This document shows positions 6,749-15,172 of a stretch of 36,822 nucleotides of DNA, in pieces. Source of the stretch: Microcystis viridis FACHB-1342 (GTDB taxonomy: Bacteria; Cyanobacteriota; Cyanobacteriia; Cyanobacteriales; Microcystaceae). The notes under the pieces are model-generated. The model saw only the letters and a list, made by a program, of their open reading frames with translations, made no database searches and was not told the origin of the DNA. Location of the stretch: contig NZ_JACJSV010000049.1 in NCBI RefSeq assembly GCF_014698335.1, positions 1 to 36,822 of the forward strand, in the 5' to 3' direction. The first letter of the stretch is position 1; every line of letters begins with the position of its first letter. The position numbers and the translations under genes were made by a program.

Positions 6749-9367
6749 TTATTCACTCAATTGATTAGAGTTCAAATTACGGTAAATTCCAGGTCTGGCC
6801 ATTAATTCTTCGTGGGTTCCACTATCGACTAATACCCCTCGATCGAGAACGAGAATACAATCCGCGTTCCGCACCGTAGAGAGGCGATGGGCGATAATCA
6901 CCATGGTGCGATTCTGCCGAATTTTCTGGAGATTTGTTTGAATAATCCGTTCCGATTCGGTATCGAGGTGGGAAGTGGCTTCATCGAGGATTAATAACCG
7001 CGGCTCTCCCATCAACGATCGAGCGATGGCGATCCGTTGTCTCTGTCCCCCGGAAAGTAGCCCTCCACCCTCGCCGATCTGGGTTTCGTACCCCATCGGC
7101 AGTGATTGAATAAAGTCATGAATTCCCGCTAATTTCGCCGCGACCACCACATTTTCTAGGGGGCGATCGGGATGACCTAAACTGATATTTTCCCGAATCG
7201 TGGAACCGAAGAGAAAGGTATCCTGATCGACGACTCCCACCTGTTGCCGGAGGGAACTGAGGGCGATCGTACTCAGATCGTAACCGTCGATCGATATCTT
7301 CCCATCGGTGGGGGGATAGAGGCCGATCAGTAATTTCGAGATCGTGGTTTTTCCCGAACCGCTCCGACCGACGATGGCAACGGTTTGACCGGGTAAAATT
7401 TCAAAACTGAGGTTTTCTAAAACATTCTGATCGCTGTCGGTGTGGTAGCGAAAGGTGACATTTTCAAAGCGAATATGTCCCTGTAATTCTGGGAGAAACT
7501 GACGGGAAAGTTCCTCTAAATTCTCCTCCGGTTTCGCGTCCAGTACATCGTTAATGCGCTCGACGGCGATATTGACTTCTTGAAATTGCGTCCAGAGAAC
7601 GGTTAAGCGTTGAAAAGGCGCAATGATCTGGGCAAAAAGCATATTAAAGGCGATCAGTTGTCCGATCGATAATTGATTTTGAATCACTAGATAGGCACCG
7701 AAACAGAGTAACCCCGTCGTCGCTAAAGATTCGATCAGATTACTGAATATCTGGAGATTATTGCCGATGATCTGCCCGGAGAAATTTTTCTTGACCTCCA
7801 CCGAGAAAAGGTCTTCCCAGTGCCAACGGGTCGATCGCTCTGTGGCGGTAGATTTGACGGTACGAATACCGGTTAAAATCTCGATTAGGTAACTGCTTTC
7901 TTTAGCGAGTGCCTGAAAAATATCCCGGGATATTCGCTGCAGAAAAGGGGTAGAAATTAACGCCAGTAGAAGGAACGGTGGCACAATCGCCAAACTGATG
8001 AGGGCTAATTGCCAGCTATAGCGGAACATCACCGCCACATACACGAAAACCGTTAATAAGTCAAGTAAAATCGAGAGAGCTTCCCCAGAGAGAAAACGCT
8101 GGATCTTGCGATTTTCCCCGACGCGAGAAATGATATCGCCCACATAGCGGGACTCGAAATAACCGAGGGGAAGGCTGAGGGTATGGCGGATAAAACCGGT
8201 GATTAATGCCGTATCGATGCGATTAGCGGTGTGATCGAGGAGATAGGCGCGTAAACCGGTAATTGCTACCCGAAAAACCCCGAAAATTAGCGCACCGATC
8301 CCCATCGCCCAAAGGGTAGTTAAGGACCCCTGGACGATTACTCGATCGAGGATTAACTGGGTGAAAATCGGCGTAATTAAGCCGAATATCTGGATAAAAA
8401 GCGAGGCGACGAAAATTTCCAGCAGCACGAACCAATGGGGTTCCAGTAAGCGATAAAACTGCCAGAGAGAGGTTTTATCCTCTTTCGTGTCCCGGAATTT
8501 CTGGTTCGGTTGGAGCAGCAGGGTGAATCCCGTCCATTTACTGGCGAATTCGGCACGACTTAGGGTTAATTGCCCGATCGCTGGATCGCCAATAATCACC
8601 TGTTTGGGGGTAATTTTCCAGATAACAACGAAGTGTTTGCCTTCCCAGTGAGCGATCGCCGGTAGGGGCTGTTTCCCTAATCCCTCTAGAGTCGCTTTTA
8701 CCGGACGGGTGGAGAGGCCGATATTTTCCGCCGCGGTGATCAGTCCCGACAGGGATGCCCCGTCGCGGTTGACGTTGGCCATTTCCCGCAAACGGTTGAC
8801 GCTGATTCTTTTGCCCCAATAACGGGCGATCATGACTAAACCGGCCGCCCCGCAATCGGAGGCGGACTGTTGCTCGAAGAAGGGATAACGGCGGAGGGAT
8901 TGCCCGATCCAGTGACCTAACCGCTGCGCCGGAGAGGGAAAATAGGCTCGATCGCTTTTTTTGTCCGTTTCTTCTGTCTTCGTCCCAAGAAGTTGCTCAA
9001 TTTCCCGCGCCCGTTGCAGTAATGTTTTTTTCAGGGCGGGGTGTTTTTTCAGGATCGGCCTCAGGGCGGACTCGGGGATAAGAAGTAGTTCCGCCTTTGC
9101 GGAGACTCGAACCGAGTAGGGAAGAAAACCCGATCGGGGAAAGAGGGTGAATTCTCCAAAAAATTCGTCGGTTTTGAGCGCGATCATCTCTTTTTGCTGC
9201 GAGTTCGCTATGCGAACTTTGCCGCGAACCACTAGATATAATCCGGGCTGTAGGGGCAGTGTACCTGCTTCGGGAGAGAGGGTGATCGCCGTTTTCTGGA
9301 GACTCCGCCACTGGGTTTCGGACAGGAATTCTGGCCAGGGATTGACGAGGCTGTGAGTATCGAGCAT
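6749..9367 (-). CDS. C39 peptidase ABC exporter with N-terminal cyclic-nucleotide-binding-like domain
   Basis: The product is 872 residues. Residues about 10-130 form a cyclic-nucleotide-binding-like beta-barrel (FGEFTLFPRS around 70-79), but the phosphate-binding loop is atypical, so ligand binding is doubtful. Residues about 160-290 are a C39 cysteine peptidase with Cys172 (SASDCGAAGL), His245 (GKHFVVIW) and Asp261 (GDPA). Six membrane helices (about 310-600) follow. The ATPase domain has Walker A GRSGSGKT (667-674), signature LSGGQ (771-775), Walker B LLILDE (791-796) and switch His827, all intact. Such proteins cut Gly-Gly leaders and export the core peptide; the precursor at 3313-3507 is the obvious client. 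It lies 7 bases after the HTH gene. Confidence 0.95.
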   Translation of the reverse strand: MLDTHSLVNPWPEFLSETQWRSLQKTAITLSPEAGTLPLQPGLYLVVRGKVRIANSQQKEMIALKTDEFFGEFTLFPRSGFLPYSVRVSAKAELLLIPESALRPILKKHPALKKTLLQRAREIEQLLGTKTEETDKKSDRAYFPSPAQRLGHWIGQSLRRYPFFEQQSASDCGAAGLVMIARYWGKRISVNRLREMANVNRDGASLSGLITAAENIGLSTRPVKATLEGLGKQPLPAIAHWEGKHFVVIWKITPKQVIIGDPAIGQLTLSRAEFASKWTGFTLLLQPNQKFRDTKEDKTSLWQFYRLLEPHWFVLLEIFVASLFIQIFGLITPIFTQLILDRVIVQGSLTTLWAMGIGALIFGVFRVAITGLRAYLLDHTANRIDTALITGFIRHTLSLPLGYFESRYVGDIISRVGENRKIQRFLSGEALSILLDLLTVFVYVAVMFRYSWQLALISLAIVPPFLLLALISTPFLQRISRDIFQALAKESSYLIEILTGIRTVKSTATERSTRWHWEDLFSVEVKKNFSGQIIGNNLQIFSNLIESLATTGLLCFGAYLVIQNQLSIGQLIAFNMLFAQIIAPFQRLTVLWTQFQEVNIAVERINDVLDAKPEENLEELSRQFLPELQGHIRFENVTFRYHTDSDQNVLENLSFEILPGQTVAIVGRSGSGKTTISKLLIGLYPPTDGKISIDGYDLSTIALSSLRQQVGVVDQDTFLFGSTIRENISLGHPDRPLENVVVAAKLAGIHDFIQSLPMGYETQIGEGGGLLSGGQRQRIAIARSLMGEPRLLILDEATSHLDTESERIIQTNLQKIRQNRTMVIIAHRLSTVRNADCILVLDRGVLVDSGTHEELMARPGIYRNLNSNQLSE

Positions 9368-9374
9368 AGTTGTT

Positions 9375-9848
9375 TTAAGCTTTGGCTGAAGGAGAAAGAT
9401 CGATGATGCGGATCGGCTGTAGCTGTTTGCGGAGGCGATTGACGTGGGTGGGGGTGAGCGCGACCCCGAATTCTTTCTCTAGATGCTGCGCTAACCAAAC
9501 TCCCGACCATCGGTTAAAGGAATAGCCGAAATCCCGGGGGGATTTACTAATCAGTTCTCTCAGGCGATCGAGGTAAAATTGATCAACTTTGGAAGGGCGA
9601 CCGCGGCGGTATTTCTGCCAGTGATCGATCTTGCCACTCTCGGCGATCAGTATCCATTTACTAGCGGTGGCGGCAGTACAATCGAGAAGCTTACGGATCT
9701 CGCCCGGGGATTTGCCCTCGTCAGCGAAAAGAATGATTTGAATCCGTTTGCGATCAACATCAGAGATATTTGGTTCTGTTAAGATTTCGAGAAGTTGCTG
9801 ACGTTGGGATGGGGATAGATATTTACCAGTGCTTGATGACGTTGACAT
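9375..9848 (-). CDS. IS630-like helix-turn-helix protein, first gene of the export operon
   Basis: The product is 157 residues from ATG 9848; the frame is open further up, but the extra N-terminus (Cys/Leu-rich) has no support. It has a homeodomain-like HTH (about 15-70, with KSPGEIRKLLDCTAATASKW) and a second winged part (about 85-140, GYSFNRWSGVWLAQHLEKEF), as in the DNA-binding half of IS630 transposases. The DDE catalytic domain is absent and there are no terminal repeats around it. Its tight coupling to the exporter (7-base gap) argues for a domesticated regulator rather than an element fragment. A transposase relic co-transcribed by chance is the alternative. Confidence 0.75.
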   Translation of the reverse strand: MSTSSSTGKYLSPSQRQQLLEILTEPNISDVDRKRIQIILFADEGKSPGEIRKLLDCTAATASKWILIAESGKIDHWQKYRRGRPSKVDQFYLDRLRELISKSPRDFGYSFNRWSGVWLAQHLEKEFGVALTPTHVNRLRKQLQPIRIIDLSPSAKA

Positions 9849-9909
9849 AGCCTTTGCAACTATAAGTAAAAGCAGACAGCAGCAGGTCGGAACGTTGAGG
9901 CAAGAAAGA

Positions 9910-9925
9910 TGTACTAAGTTGTACA
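9910..9925. promoter_or_regulatory. Inverted repeat upstream of the export operon
   Basis: TGTAC-TAAGTT-GTACA is a 5-base inverted repeat with a 6-base spacer, about 60 bases before the start of the HTH gene. It is a plausible autoregulatory operator for that protein; this is inference from position only. Confidence 0.3.
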
Positions 9926-10031
9926 ATGGGCTGACTTCCCCGGGTGACGATCTCTTTCGCTGTCCTTAAATTATTATTGTGGCTGCGAAAGTGAAAATTA
10001 TGCAGTCTATTAAATTCTTTTGCTCTCCCCC

Positions 10032-10065
10032 GATAAGCTGTTGACTATCTAAATTACTCGTTAAG
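10032..10065. repeat. Dispersed GATAAGCTGTT repeat, copy 1
   Basis: GATAAGCTGTTGACTATCTA followed by AATTACTCGTTAAG nearly repeats at 16062-16096 with one insertion and a few changes. It lies in the divergent space between the export operon and the peroxiredoxin gene. The rest of that 430-base space (9849-10279) shows no gene. Confidence 0.55.
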
Positions 10066-10264
10066 ACTGCAAGGGAGCGGGCAGCAGGGAGCAGGGATCG
10101 GCAGTTTGAGCATTTGTACTAAAATTTCCAATATGCAGTTTAAATTCAGTACAGCTGACAACCTTCCCAACAACCAACTAACGGCCAATTACTCAAAATC
10201 GTTATGACTATGATATAGTTGTTAAGGAATGTAAAAATAGTTGCATTTTCCCAGAAACTAGATT

Positions 10265-10270
10265 AAGGAG
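10265..10270 (+). promoter_or_regulatory. Strong ribosome-binding site of the peroxiredoxin gene
   Basis: AAGGAG lies 9 bases before the ATG at 10280 and fixes the start. It is one of the few canonical Shine-Dalgarno sequences in the window, fitting a highly expressed gene. Confidence 0.75.
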
Positions 10271-10279
10271 ATTAAAAGT

Positions 10280-10879
10280 ATGACCGCCGAAGGTTGCTTA
10301 AGAGTCGGACAAGCGGCGCCGGATTTCACCGCGACCGCCGTTTTCGATCAAGAGTTCAAAACCATCAAATTGTCGGATTATCGGGGTAAATACGTCGTTT
10401 TATTCTTCTATCCCCTCGATTTTACCTTTGTTTGCCCCACGGAAATTACCGCTTTCAGCGATCGAGTTAGCGAATTTGCCAGCATCAACACCGAGATTTT
10501 AGGGGTGTCCGTCGATAGCGAATTTGCTCACCTCGCATGGATTCAAACCGAGAGAAAATCCGGCGGTGTGGGGGATGTGGCCTATCCTTTGGTGTCGGAT
10601 CTGAAAAAAGAAATCAGCACCGCTTACAATGTTCTTGACCCAGATGCGGGGGTGTCCCTGCGCGGTCTCTTTATCATCGATAAAGAAGGTGTTATCCAAC
10701 ACGCTACTATTAATAATCTTTCCTTTGGTCGCAGTGTCGATGAAACCCTCCGCACTCTGAAAGCGATTCAATACGTCCAATCCCATCCGGATGAAGTTTG
10801 TCCCGCCGGTTGGCAAGAAGGGGATGCTACTATGGTTCCCGATCCTGTGAAGTCAAAAGTTTACTTCGCAGCAGTTTAG
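10280..10879 (+). CDS. Typical 2-Cys peroxiredoxin (thioredoxin peroxidase)
   Basis: The product is 199 residues, a cytosolic thiol peroxidase that reduces hydrogen peroxide and alkyl hydroperoxides using thioredoxin. The peroxidatic cysteine is Cys52 in FVCPTE and the resolving cysteine is Cys174 in VCPAGW, so the enzyme is a typical 2-Cys dimer. GGVG (95-98) stands in place of GGLG, and a C-terminal YF (195-196) is present; this pair marks peroxiredoxins prone to inactivation by over-oxidation. Length and motifs match cyanobacterial and chloroplast homologues. The gene has its own ribosome-binding site and a terminator directly behind it, so it is probably monocistronic. Confidence 0.96.
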   Translation: MTAEGCLRVGQAAPDFTATAVFDQEFKTIKLSDYRGKYVVLFFYPLDFTFVCPTEITAFSDRVSEFASINTEILGVSVDSEFAHLAWIQTERKSGGVGDVAYPLVSDLKKEISTAYNVLDPDAGVSLRGLFIIDKEGVIQHATINNLSFGRSVDETLRTLKAIQYVQSHPDEVCPAGWQEGDATMVPDPVKSKVYFAAV

Positions 10880-10928
10880 TTAAAGTTCGTTAGAAGTCCC
10901 TCAGCTATAGATGGGGAGAGACTTTTAA

Positions 10929-10958
10929 GGGGGTGAATTATTTCACCCCCCATTTTAA
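10929..10958 (+). terminator. Rho-independent-type terminator of the peroxiredoxin gene
   Basis: GGGGGTGAA (10929-10937) pairs perfectly with TTCACCCCC (10942-10950) around a 4-base loop, followed by CATTTTAAT. It lies 50 bases after the stop codon. Confidence 0.8.
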
Positions 10959-11047
10959 TCGGAAAATTTTCTGGAAAATTGGCCCCATTAGCCATGACCC
11001 CATCTAGAATACTGGCCAGACAAGTCTAGAAAGAGTCACGGCGATCT

Positions 11048-12307
11048 ATGACTACCAGTAATTATGATTCCGAGTTGACAGTTTTGGGATTACCCGCAGC
11101 CAAAGGTAGATGGTTATTAATACCTCTAGGAATGGGTGTTTTACTCTGTTTAGGGACGGTGTACTCTTGGAGTATCTTTAGAAAACCCCTAGAAACAGAA
11201 TTAAATCTCAGCGCCACGGAAAGCCTATTGCCCTACACTGTGGCCCTAGTATTTTATGCCGCTTCTATGCCGATCGCCGGTTTTTATATCCCCCGGGTAG
11301 GCACTCGCAGGATGACCGCTATCGGCGGAATTATCGTCGGTTTAGGCTATATTCTCGCTAGTTTTGCCGCTCAGATCCAGACAATTATTCTGACCTACGG
11401 AGTTATTGCTGGCACGGGAGTCGGCATCGCTTACGGTGTTCCCATGGCAGTGGTGGCACGCTGGTTTCCCGACAAAAAAGGTTTAGCGGTGGGTTTAACT
11501 ATCATCGGATTTGGCCTTTCTCCCCTGATTACCGCACCTTTAGCCAATCGATTAATCAATGAATATAGCGTTAGACCAAGTTTAAGATTTTTGGGGATTA
11601 TCTTTACAATAATTATTGTGATGATTGCCCTCGCCATGAAATTACCCCCCCAGGACTGGCAACCTCCCGCCAATTTAGCTAATCGAAAATCCGACTTTCT
11701 GGCCAATTATCCAGTGAATATGCTGAAAAGTCGCTCATTTTATGGCTTATGGCTTTGCTATGCTATTGGTGCTTTAATTGGCTTGAGTGCTATCGGTATT
11801 TCTAGTCCTGTCGCTGAGGAAATTATTCAGATCGAGCCGGGGTTAGCCGCTAGTAGTGTGGCTCTATTTGCTTTGTTTAATGGTATTAGTCGTCCTTTGT
11901 TCGGTTGGTTAAGCGATCGCTGGAAACCCCATTATCTAGCGATCGGGGCCTATACACTCATTTTGATCGGTTGCCTGTTGATGGTCAAGGCCGAAAAAGG
12001 GGCGGTTACTAGCTATCTAGTGGCTTTTTGTCTATTTTGGTTTTGTTTAGGGGGATGGTTAGCCCTAGCTCCCGCTACCACTCTCCACTTCTTCAATCCT
12101 GACCACTACGCCCAAAATTACGGTATTGTTTTTACTGCCTACGGTGTCGGTGCTTTGATCGGCACTTTAGTAACCGGTAGAATTCGCGATTGGTTCGGTA
12201 CTTACACTTATGCGTTTTATGCCATGGCTGTATTGGCAATACTGGGTATTTTTCTCGCTAGTGCCTTACTGAAAAGAGAGCGATCGCAGCTATCAAATCC
12301 TAGCTAA
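11048..12307 (+). CDS. MFS transporter, oxalate/formate antiporter-like (OFA) family
   Basis: The product is 419 residues with about 12 membrane helices. The first helix carries GTVYSWSIFRKPLETEL, the hallmark of the OFA subgroup of the major facilitator superfamily. The cytoplasmic loop GVPMAVVARWFPDKKGLAVG and the mid-protein GISRPLFGWLSDRW motif fit the same family. Substrates of cyanobacterial members are mostly unknown; monocarboxylates are suggested by family resemblance only. The gene stands alone on the plus strand and converges with the small gene at 12319-12591, 11 bases away. Confidence 0.88.
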   Translation: MTTSNYDSELTVLGLPAAKGRWLLIPLGMGVLLCLGTVYSWSIFRKPLETELNLSATESLLPYTVALVFYAASMPIAGFYIPRVGTRRMTAIGGIIVGLGYILASFAAQIQTIILTYGVIAGTGVGIAYGVPMAVVARWFPDKKGLAVGLTIIGFGLSPLITAPLANRLINEYSVRPSLRFLGIIFTIIIVMIALAMKLPPQDWQPPANLANRKSDFLANYPVNMLKSRSFYGLWLCYAIGALIGLSAIGISSPVAEEIIQIEPGLAASSVALFALFNGISRPLFGWLSDRWKPHYLAIGAYTLILIGCLLMVKAEKGAVTSYLVAFCLFWFCLGGWLALAPATTLHFFNPDHYAQNYGIVFTAYGVGALIGTLVTGRIRDWFGTYTYAFYAMAVLAILGIFLASALLKRERSQLSNPS

Positions 12308-12318
12308 GGGAGTTAATC

Positions 12319-12591
12319 TTACCCTAGAGTAGATACTGCCGCCATTTTATAGTTTAAAATAGTCGAAATAGGTCTTTTAATCGCTCTTTTTCGGGGTGAT
12401 TGTCGATCTTGAATCAAATCTCGGTTTTTCTCGAGGAAAGAAATTAACTGATCATCAGGGATTTCTTGGAATTCGCCAGTTTTCAATAAAACAGCAGCCA
12501 TGGTAAATCGGACTCCCCAATATTCCTCTCGATCGCTATCATAGCAGCCCTCTGCTAACAGGGAGTTCCCTAGAGTCAAAGAAATCACCAC
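12319..12591 (-). CDS. Hypothetical protein at the end of the GUN4/NrtS cluster
   Basis: The product is 90 residues with a GTG start at 12591; no family was recognised. The middle (TGEFQEIPDDQLISFLEKNRDLIQ) looks like a short amphipathic helical domain, and the C-terminus is basic (SPRKRAIKRP). It starts about 21 bases after the nrtS stop in the same orientation, so it may be the last gene of that operon. The reading frame could also be partly accidental because the start is weak. Confidence 0.5.
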   Translation of the reverse strand: MVISLTLGNSLLAEGCYDSDREEYWGVRFTMAAVLLKTGEFQEIPDDQLISFLEKNRDLIQDRQSPRKRAIKRPISTILNYKMAAVSTLG

Positions 12592-12612
12592 TTAGAGGTA
12601 TATTCATTGCCT

Positions 12613-12864
12613 TTATTGTTGGGATTTTTTCGGCCACTGCTGACGGCGATAACTGCTATACTGCCCATGAACATTGACCAGATAGGGAACTAGATAAGTC
12701 AGTGATGCCGCCAGCCAGCGATCGCTTGTCATACGGCCGCCCACTATAGCATAACCGTGGTTAATTGTCAATAAAATTGTCCCCACTACTACAGCCACTT
12801 TTATCCCAGTGGGGGCAAATTGGGGGGATAATAAAGCCCGAAAATAGTCGATAATCCCTTTCAT
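12613..12864 (-). CDS. nrtS: NrtS-type nitrate/nitrite transporter
   Basis: The product is 83 residues with two membrane helices (about 20-40 and 50-67). The conserved core is SPQFAPTGIKVAVVVGTILL followed by TINHGYAI and YLVPYLVNVHGQYSS near the C-terminus. This pattern is that of NrtS, a very small transporter shown in a marine Synechococcus to take up nitrate and nitrite as paired subunits; here only one copy is seen. The gene begins 3 bases after the GUN4 gene stop, so the two are co-transcribed. The name rests on recalled family similarity. Confidence 0.82.
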   Translation of the reverse strand: MKGIIDYFRALLSPQFAPTGIKVAVVVGTILLTINHGYAIVGGRMTSDRWLAASLTYLVPYLVNVHGQYSSYRRQQWPKKSQQ

Positions 12865-12867
12865 TGC

Positions 12868-13431
12868 CTATAAATCGCACTCTATCAGGCGAGTAAAGCA
12901 AAAAGTCACCATTTTTAACCCGTAGGGAGACTTCCACCAGAGAGCGGGAAAACAGCCTTCAGGAGCCGCTAGACTAAAATCCCAGTGATCATAATCATCG
13001 ATACGCCACTCATCTTTGTCGCGCCATCCTACCAATTCCCCAAATTTTCTAATCGTTTCCGCGTCTTGGGTACGCAGGGTGTTAATACTACCGCCGGCGG
13101 CAAAATATAACTTCACCTGATTGCTAAAACCGAAATGATCGCCGCTATAATTTTTCCAAAGGCGATCGAGTACTCGAATCACATTAACGGGAAACCGCAT
13201 CATATCCTCTGGGGTTAAAGTATCGCGGGTTCTGCCGGCAGTTTCGAGGATAACTCGGAGAGTTTCTGCGTCTGCCTCCCTAAAGTTCCCCTCAGCTAGT
13301 AATTGCTGTAATTTACCATAGCGCTCGATGTCTGGTACTAACATCTGCCGCGCTTCGATGAGGGCAACCCGTTCGGTTAAAGATTGCAATTGAGCTAAAA
13401 TATCCTGAAGTTGGGCGTTAATATCTGACAT
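12868..13431 (-). CDS. GUN4-domain protein with N-terminal coiled coil
   Basis: The product is 187 residues. Residues 1-30 are a short coiled coil (DINAQLQDILAQLQSLTERV); residues about 40-180 form the GUN4 fold with EADAETLRVILETAG, FPVNVIRVLDRLWKNYSGDHFGFS and GCFPALWW. GUN4 proper binds porphyrins and stimulates Mg-chelatase. Shorter and fused GUN4 domains with other partners are common in cyanobacteria, so this is called a GUN4-domain protein rather than GUN4 itself. It lies between cupB and nrtS in one orientation. A porphyrin- or bilin-sensing role is possible but not shown. Confidence 0.85.
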   Translation of the reverse strand: MSDINAQLQDILAQLQSLTERVALIEARQMLVPDIERYGKLQQLLAEGNFREADAETLRVILETAGRTRDTLTPEDMMRFPVNVIRVLDRLWKNYSGDHFGFSNQVKLYFAAGGSINTLRTQDAETIRKFGELVGWRDKDEWRIDDYDHWDFSLAAPEGCFPALWWKSPYGLKMVTFCFTRLIECDL

Positions 13432-13485
13432 AAATGTAAAGGGGGTTTGTTGACTGCAAAACTTACCGATTTATCGGCAGAATAA

Positions 13486-14616
13486 TTATTGATTTACCGC
13501 TTCTAATCTTGACTTGACAAAGCGATTCATCCATGCTTCTAGATAGATGCGATTGGCTTTTTGTTCTTTTAAATCTGTGGTAGTTAAAGGGTAAGGTGCT
13601 AATCCTTGAATAGCTGCCGTTGTTACACAAAACATCGACTTTTGAAAAGTTTCGCAGATCTGGACTAATAAATCTTCCTCTTGACGAAAACTCTTTTTAT
13701 AAATGTCGTGCAGATAATCTGGCAAAAAGTGACGCATATCCTGCATTAATAGTGTGGGAGGAATCCCTGCACCTCCGATGGGTAAAGGATCCGCATACAA
13801 AGCACCATAGGCAAACATTCCTTGATCGTAGGGAATTTGATAGGCTTGGGCATTATAGGAAATTGTACCGGGAAAAGGTGTTCCGCGAAAGAAAACCGCC
13901 TCAACGTAGGGGATTGCCGTATCTGCAAGAAAGGTTAATCCTGCCGATTTGGGGATCAGATCATAGGTTTGTCCTTTGATTTTTACCTGATAGACAATTG
14001 CTTGACTAGCATTATCAACTAAATTTTTCTTAATGTGTGCCACCACTTCGGGAATATTGGTAATTTTTCCGACATCGTAGAGATCGGATAAACTTAAAAA
14101 AGTATCGGCCATAATTCGCCAAAATTGACCTAAACCGCTATAGTAGGCCATCATCCGCATTTGTTCTGGCAAAAATTCAGGAAAGGCTTTATTTAAAATT
14201 AAAACTAGGGGATTATTCCTAAATTTGGCTTGAATAACTTTGGCTGTCACTTCCCGAAAAGCGGCACCATCTACATAACTATCTAAACCACCCCCACCAT
14301 GCCAAAACATGGCTTTCATACAGTATTCAGCATACTCAAAATTAATGCGATTATGCCACCAGTGTTGTAGTAATTTTTGCCAAGATACTTGACCATTAAA
14401 ATATTTAAAGAAAGGGAAAAAAACCAAAAACTGATTTTCCGCAATATAAATTAAATTTTTGGAATAAGCATCTAACACCACTCCGTAACTTTTCAGGATA
14501 CCCACTACCTCGATCAAATTCTGGGGAGTATCTTTTAACAATGCTTCCCCAGCAGTGAGACGCTCAATATAGGATGCTAGGGGATGAGAGGAGGACTTGA
14601 CAGGGATAGTAACCAT
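13486..14616 (-). CDS. cupB: CO2 hydration protein of NDH-1 complexes (ChpX/CupB type)
   Basis: The product is 376 residues. Cup proteins attach to specialised NDH-1 complexes on the thylakoid membrane and convert CO2 to bicarbonate at a zinc site as part of carbon concentration. The His/Arg-rich stretch QHWWHNRINFEYAEYC (about 84-99) and AMFWHGGGGLDSYVDG (102-117) are conserved features of the family. Length favours the constitutive CupB/ChpX over the longer, inducible CupA/ChpY. The partner genes ndhD4 and ndhF4 are not beside it, which is also the case in Synechocystis. It lies 31 bases after the DUF1823 gene. Confidence 0.87.
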   Translation of the reverse strand: MVTIPVKSSSHPLASYIERLTAGEALLKDTPQNLIEVVGILKSYGVVLDAYSKNLIYIAENQFLVFFPFFKYFNGQVSWQKLLQHWWHNRINFEYAEYCMKAMFWHGGGGLDSYVDGAAFREVTAKVIQAKFRNNPLVLILNKAFPEFLPEQMRMMAYYSGLGQFWRIMADTFLSLSDLYDVGKITNIPEVVAHIKKNLVDNASQAIVYQVKIKGQTYDLIPKSAGLTFLADTAIPYVEAVFFRGTPFPGTISYNAQAYQIPYDQGMFAYGALYADPLPIGGAGIPPTLLMQDMRHFLPDYLHDIYKKSFRQEEDLLVQICETFQKSMFCVTTAAIQGLAPYPLTTTDLKEQKANRIYLEAWMNRFVKSRLEAVNQ

Positions 14617-14647
14617 GCTAGAAGCTTGATAAAATAACTTTCCTGAT

Positions 14648-15004
14648 CTATTTTAACCCATAAAAGCACAACCAATTAGCGGCGGTGGCACGGCGAGTCA
14701 TGCGGGGATTGAATTCGCCAATTTTATAACCGGTAAACCCCAATTTATCTTTTAATAATTGTTTATTTTCTGGCAAGATCGATCGAGTTAATTTTACTGT
14801 TGGGGGACGATTGGCAATAAAATCCGGGGGTTCGGGATATTCACGGAGCCAATCTTCCTCTACTTGACTATTATCCCATTTTCCTTGACTTTCATCGTAG
14901 CGATAACCTAAACTTTGCCAAACCAATTTATTAACGGTTTCGTCGTCAATTTCATCGTTAATAATCGCCCAAATTGTCTCTATATTTAATTCTGGTAGTT
15001 CCAT
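14648..15004 (-). CDS. DUF1823 family protein
   Basis: The product is 118 residues from ATG 15004 (a TTG at 15010 is also in frame). It is soluble with no signal peptide. The core has KLVWQSLGYRYDES, the acidic WDNSQVEEDWLREYPEPPDF and a C-terminal KEYLGFTGYKIGEF-like segment (here KLGFTGYKIGEFNPRMTRRA), which I recognise as DUF1823, a cyanobacterial and plastid-lineage family of unknown function. It probably starts the run DUF1823-cupB-GUN4-nrtS. Its upstream region carries a heptamer repeat array. Confidence 0.8.
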   Translation of the reverse strand: MELPELNIETIWAIINDEIDDETVNKLVWQSLGYRYDESQGKWDNSQVEEDWLREYPEPPDFIANRPPTVKLTRSILPENKQLLKDKLGFTGYKIGEFNPRMTRRATAANWLCFYGLK

Positions 15005-15016
15005 AATCAAGTGAAT

Positions 15017-15055
15017 GGGGTGTGGGGTGTGGGGTGTGGGGTGTGGGGTGTGGGG
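15017..15055. repeat. Heptamer tandem repeat GGGGTGT x5
   Basis: Five units of GGGGTGT plus a final GGGG lie 12 bases upstream of the DUF1823 start. A shorter array (three units) occurs at 27032-27055. Such heptamers are a known class of short tandem repeat in filamentous and colonial cyanobacteria. Confidence 0.9.
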
Positions 15056-15172
15056 AGAATAAATAAAATAATCTCCTATTTCCTGACGACCGGCTACTGA
15101 CGACTGGCTACTGCCTACGGTTAAAATAACTGGTGAATAACATCATTGATCATCGCGTAAGCGTAGCCTATT

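Noticed and set aside
8223-9510. Several overlapping open frames within and near the exporter gene
   Set aside because: They are shadows produced by the high-GC codon pattern of the exporter; the ABC and peptidase motifs lie in the long frame.
15061-15130. Words GACCGGCTACTGACGACTGG, also seen near 3840 and 21630
   Set aside because: Short common intergenic words of this genome without inverted ends; too little to call an element.
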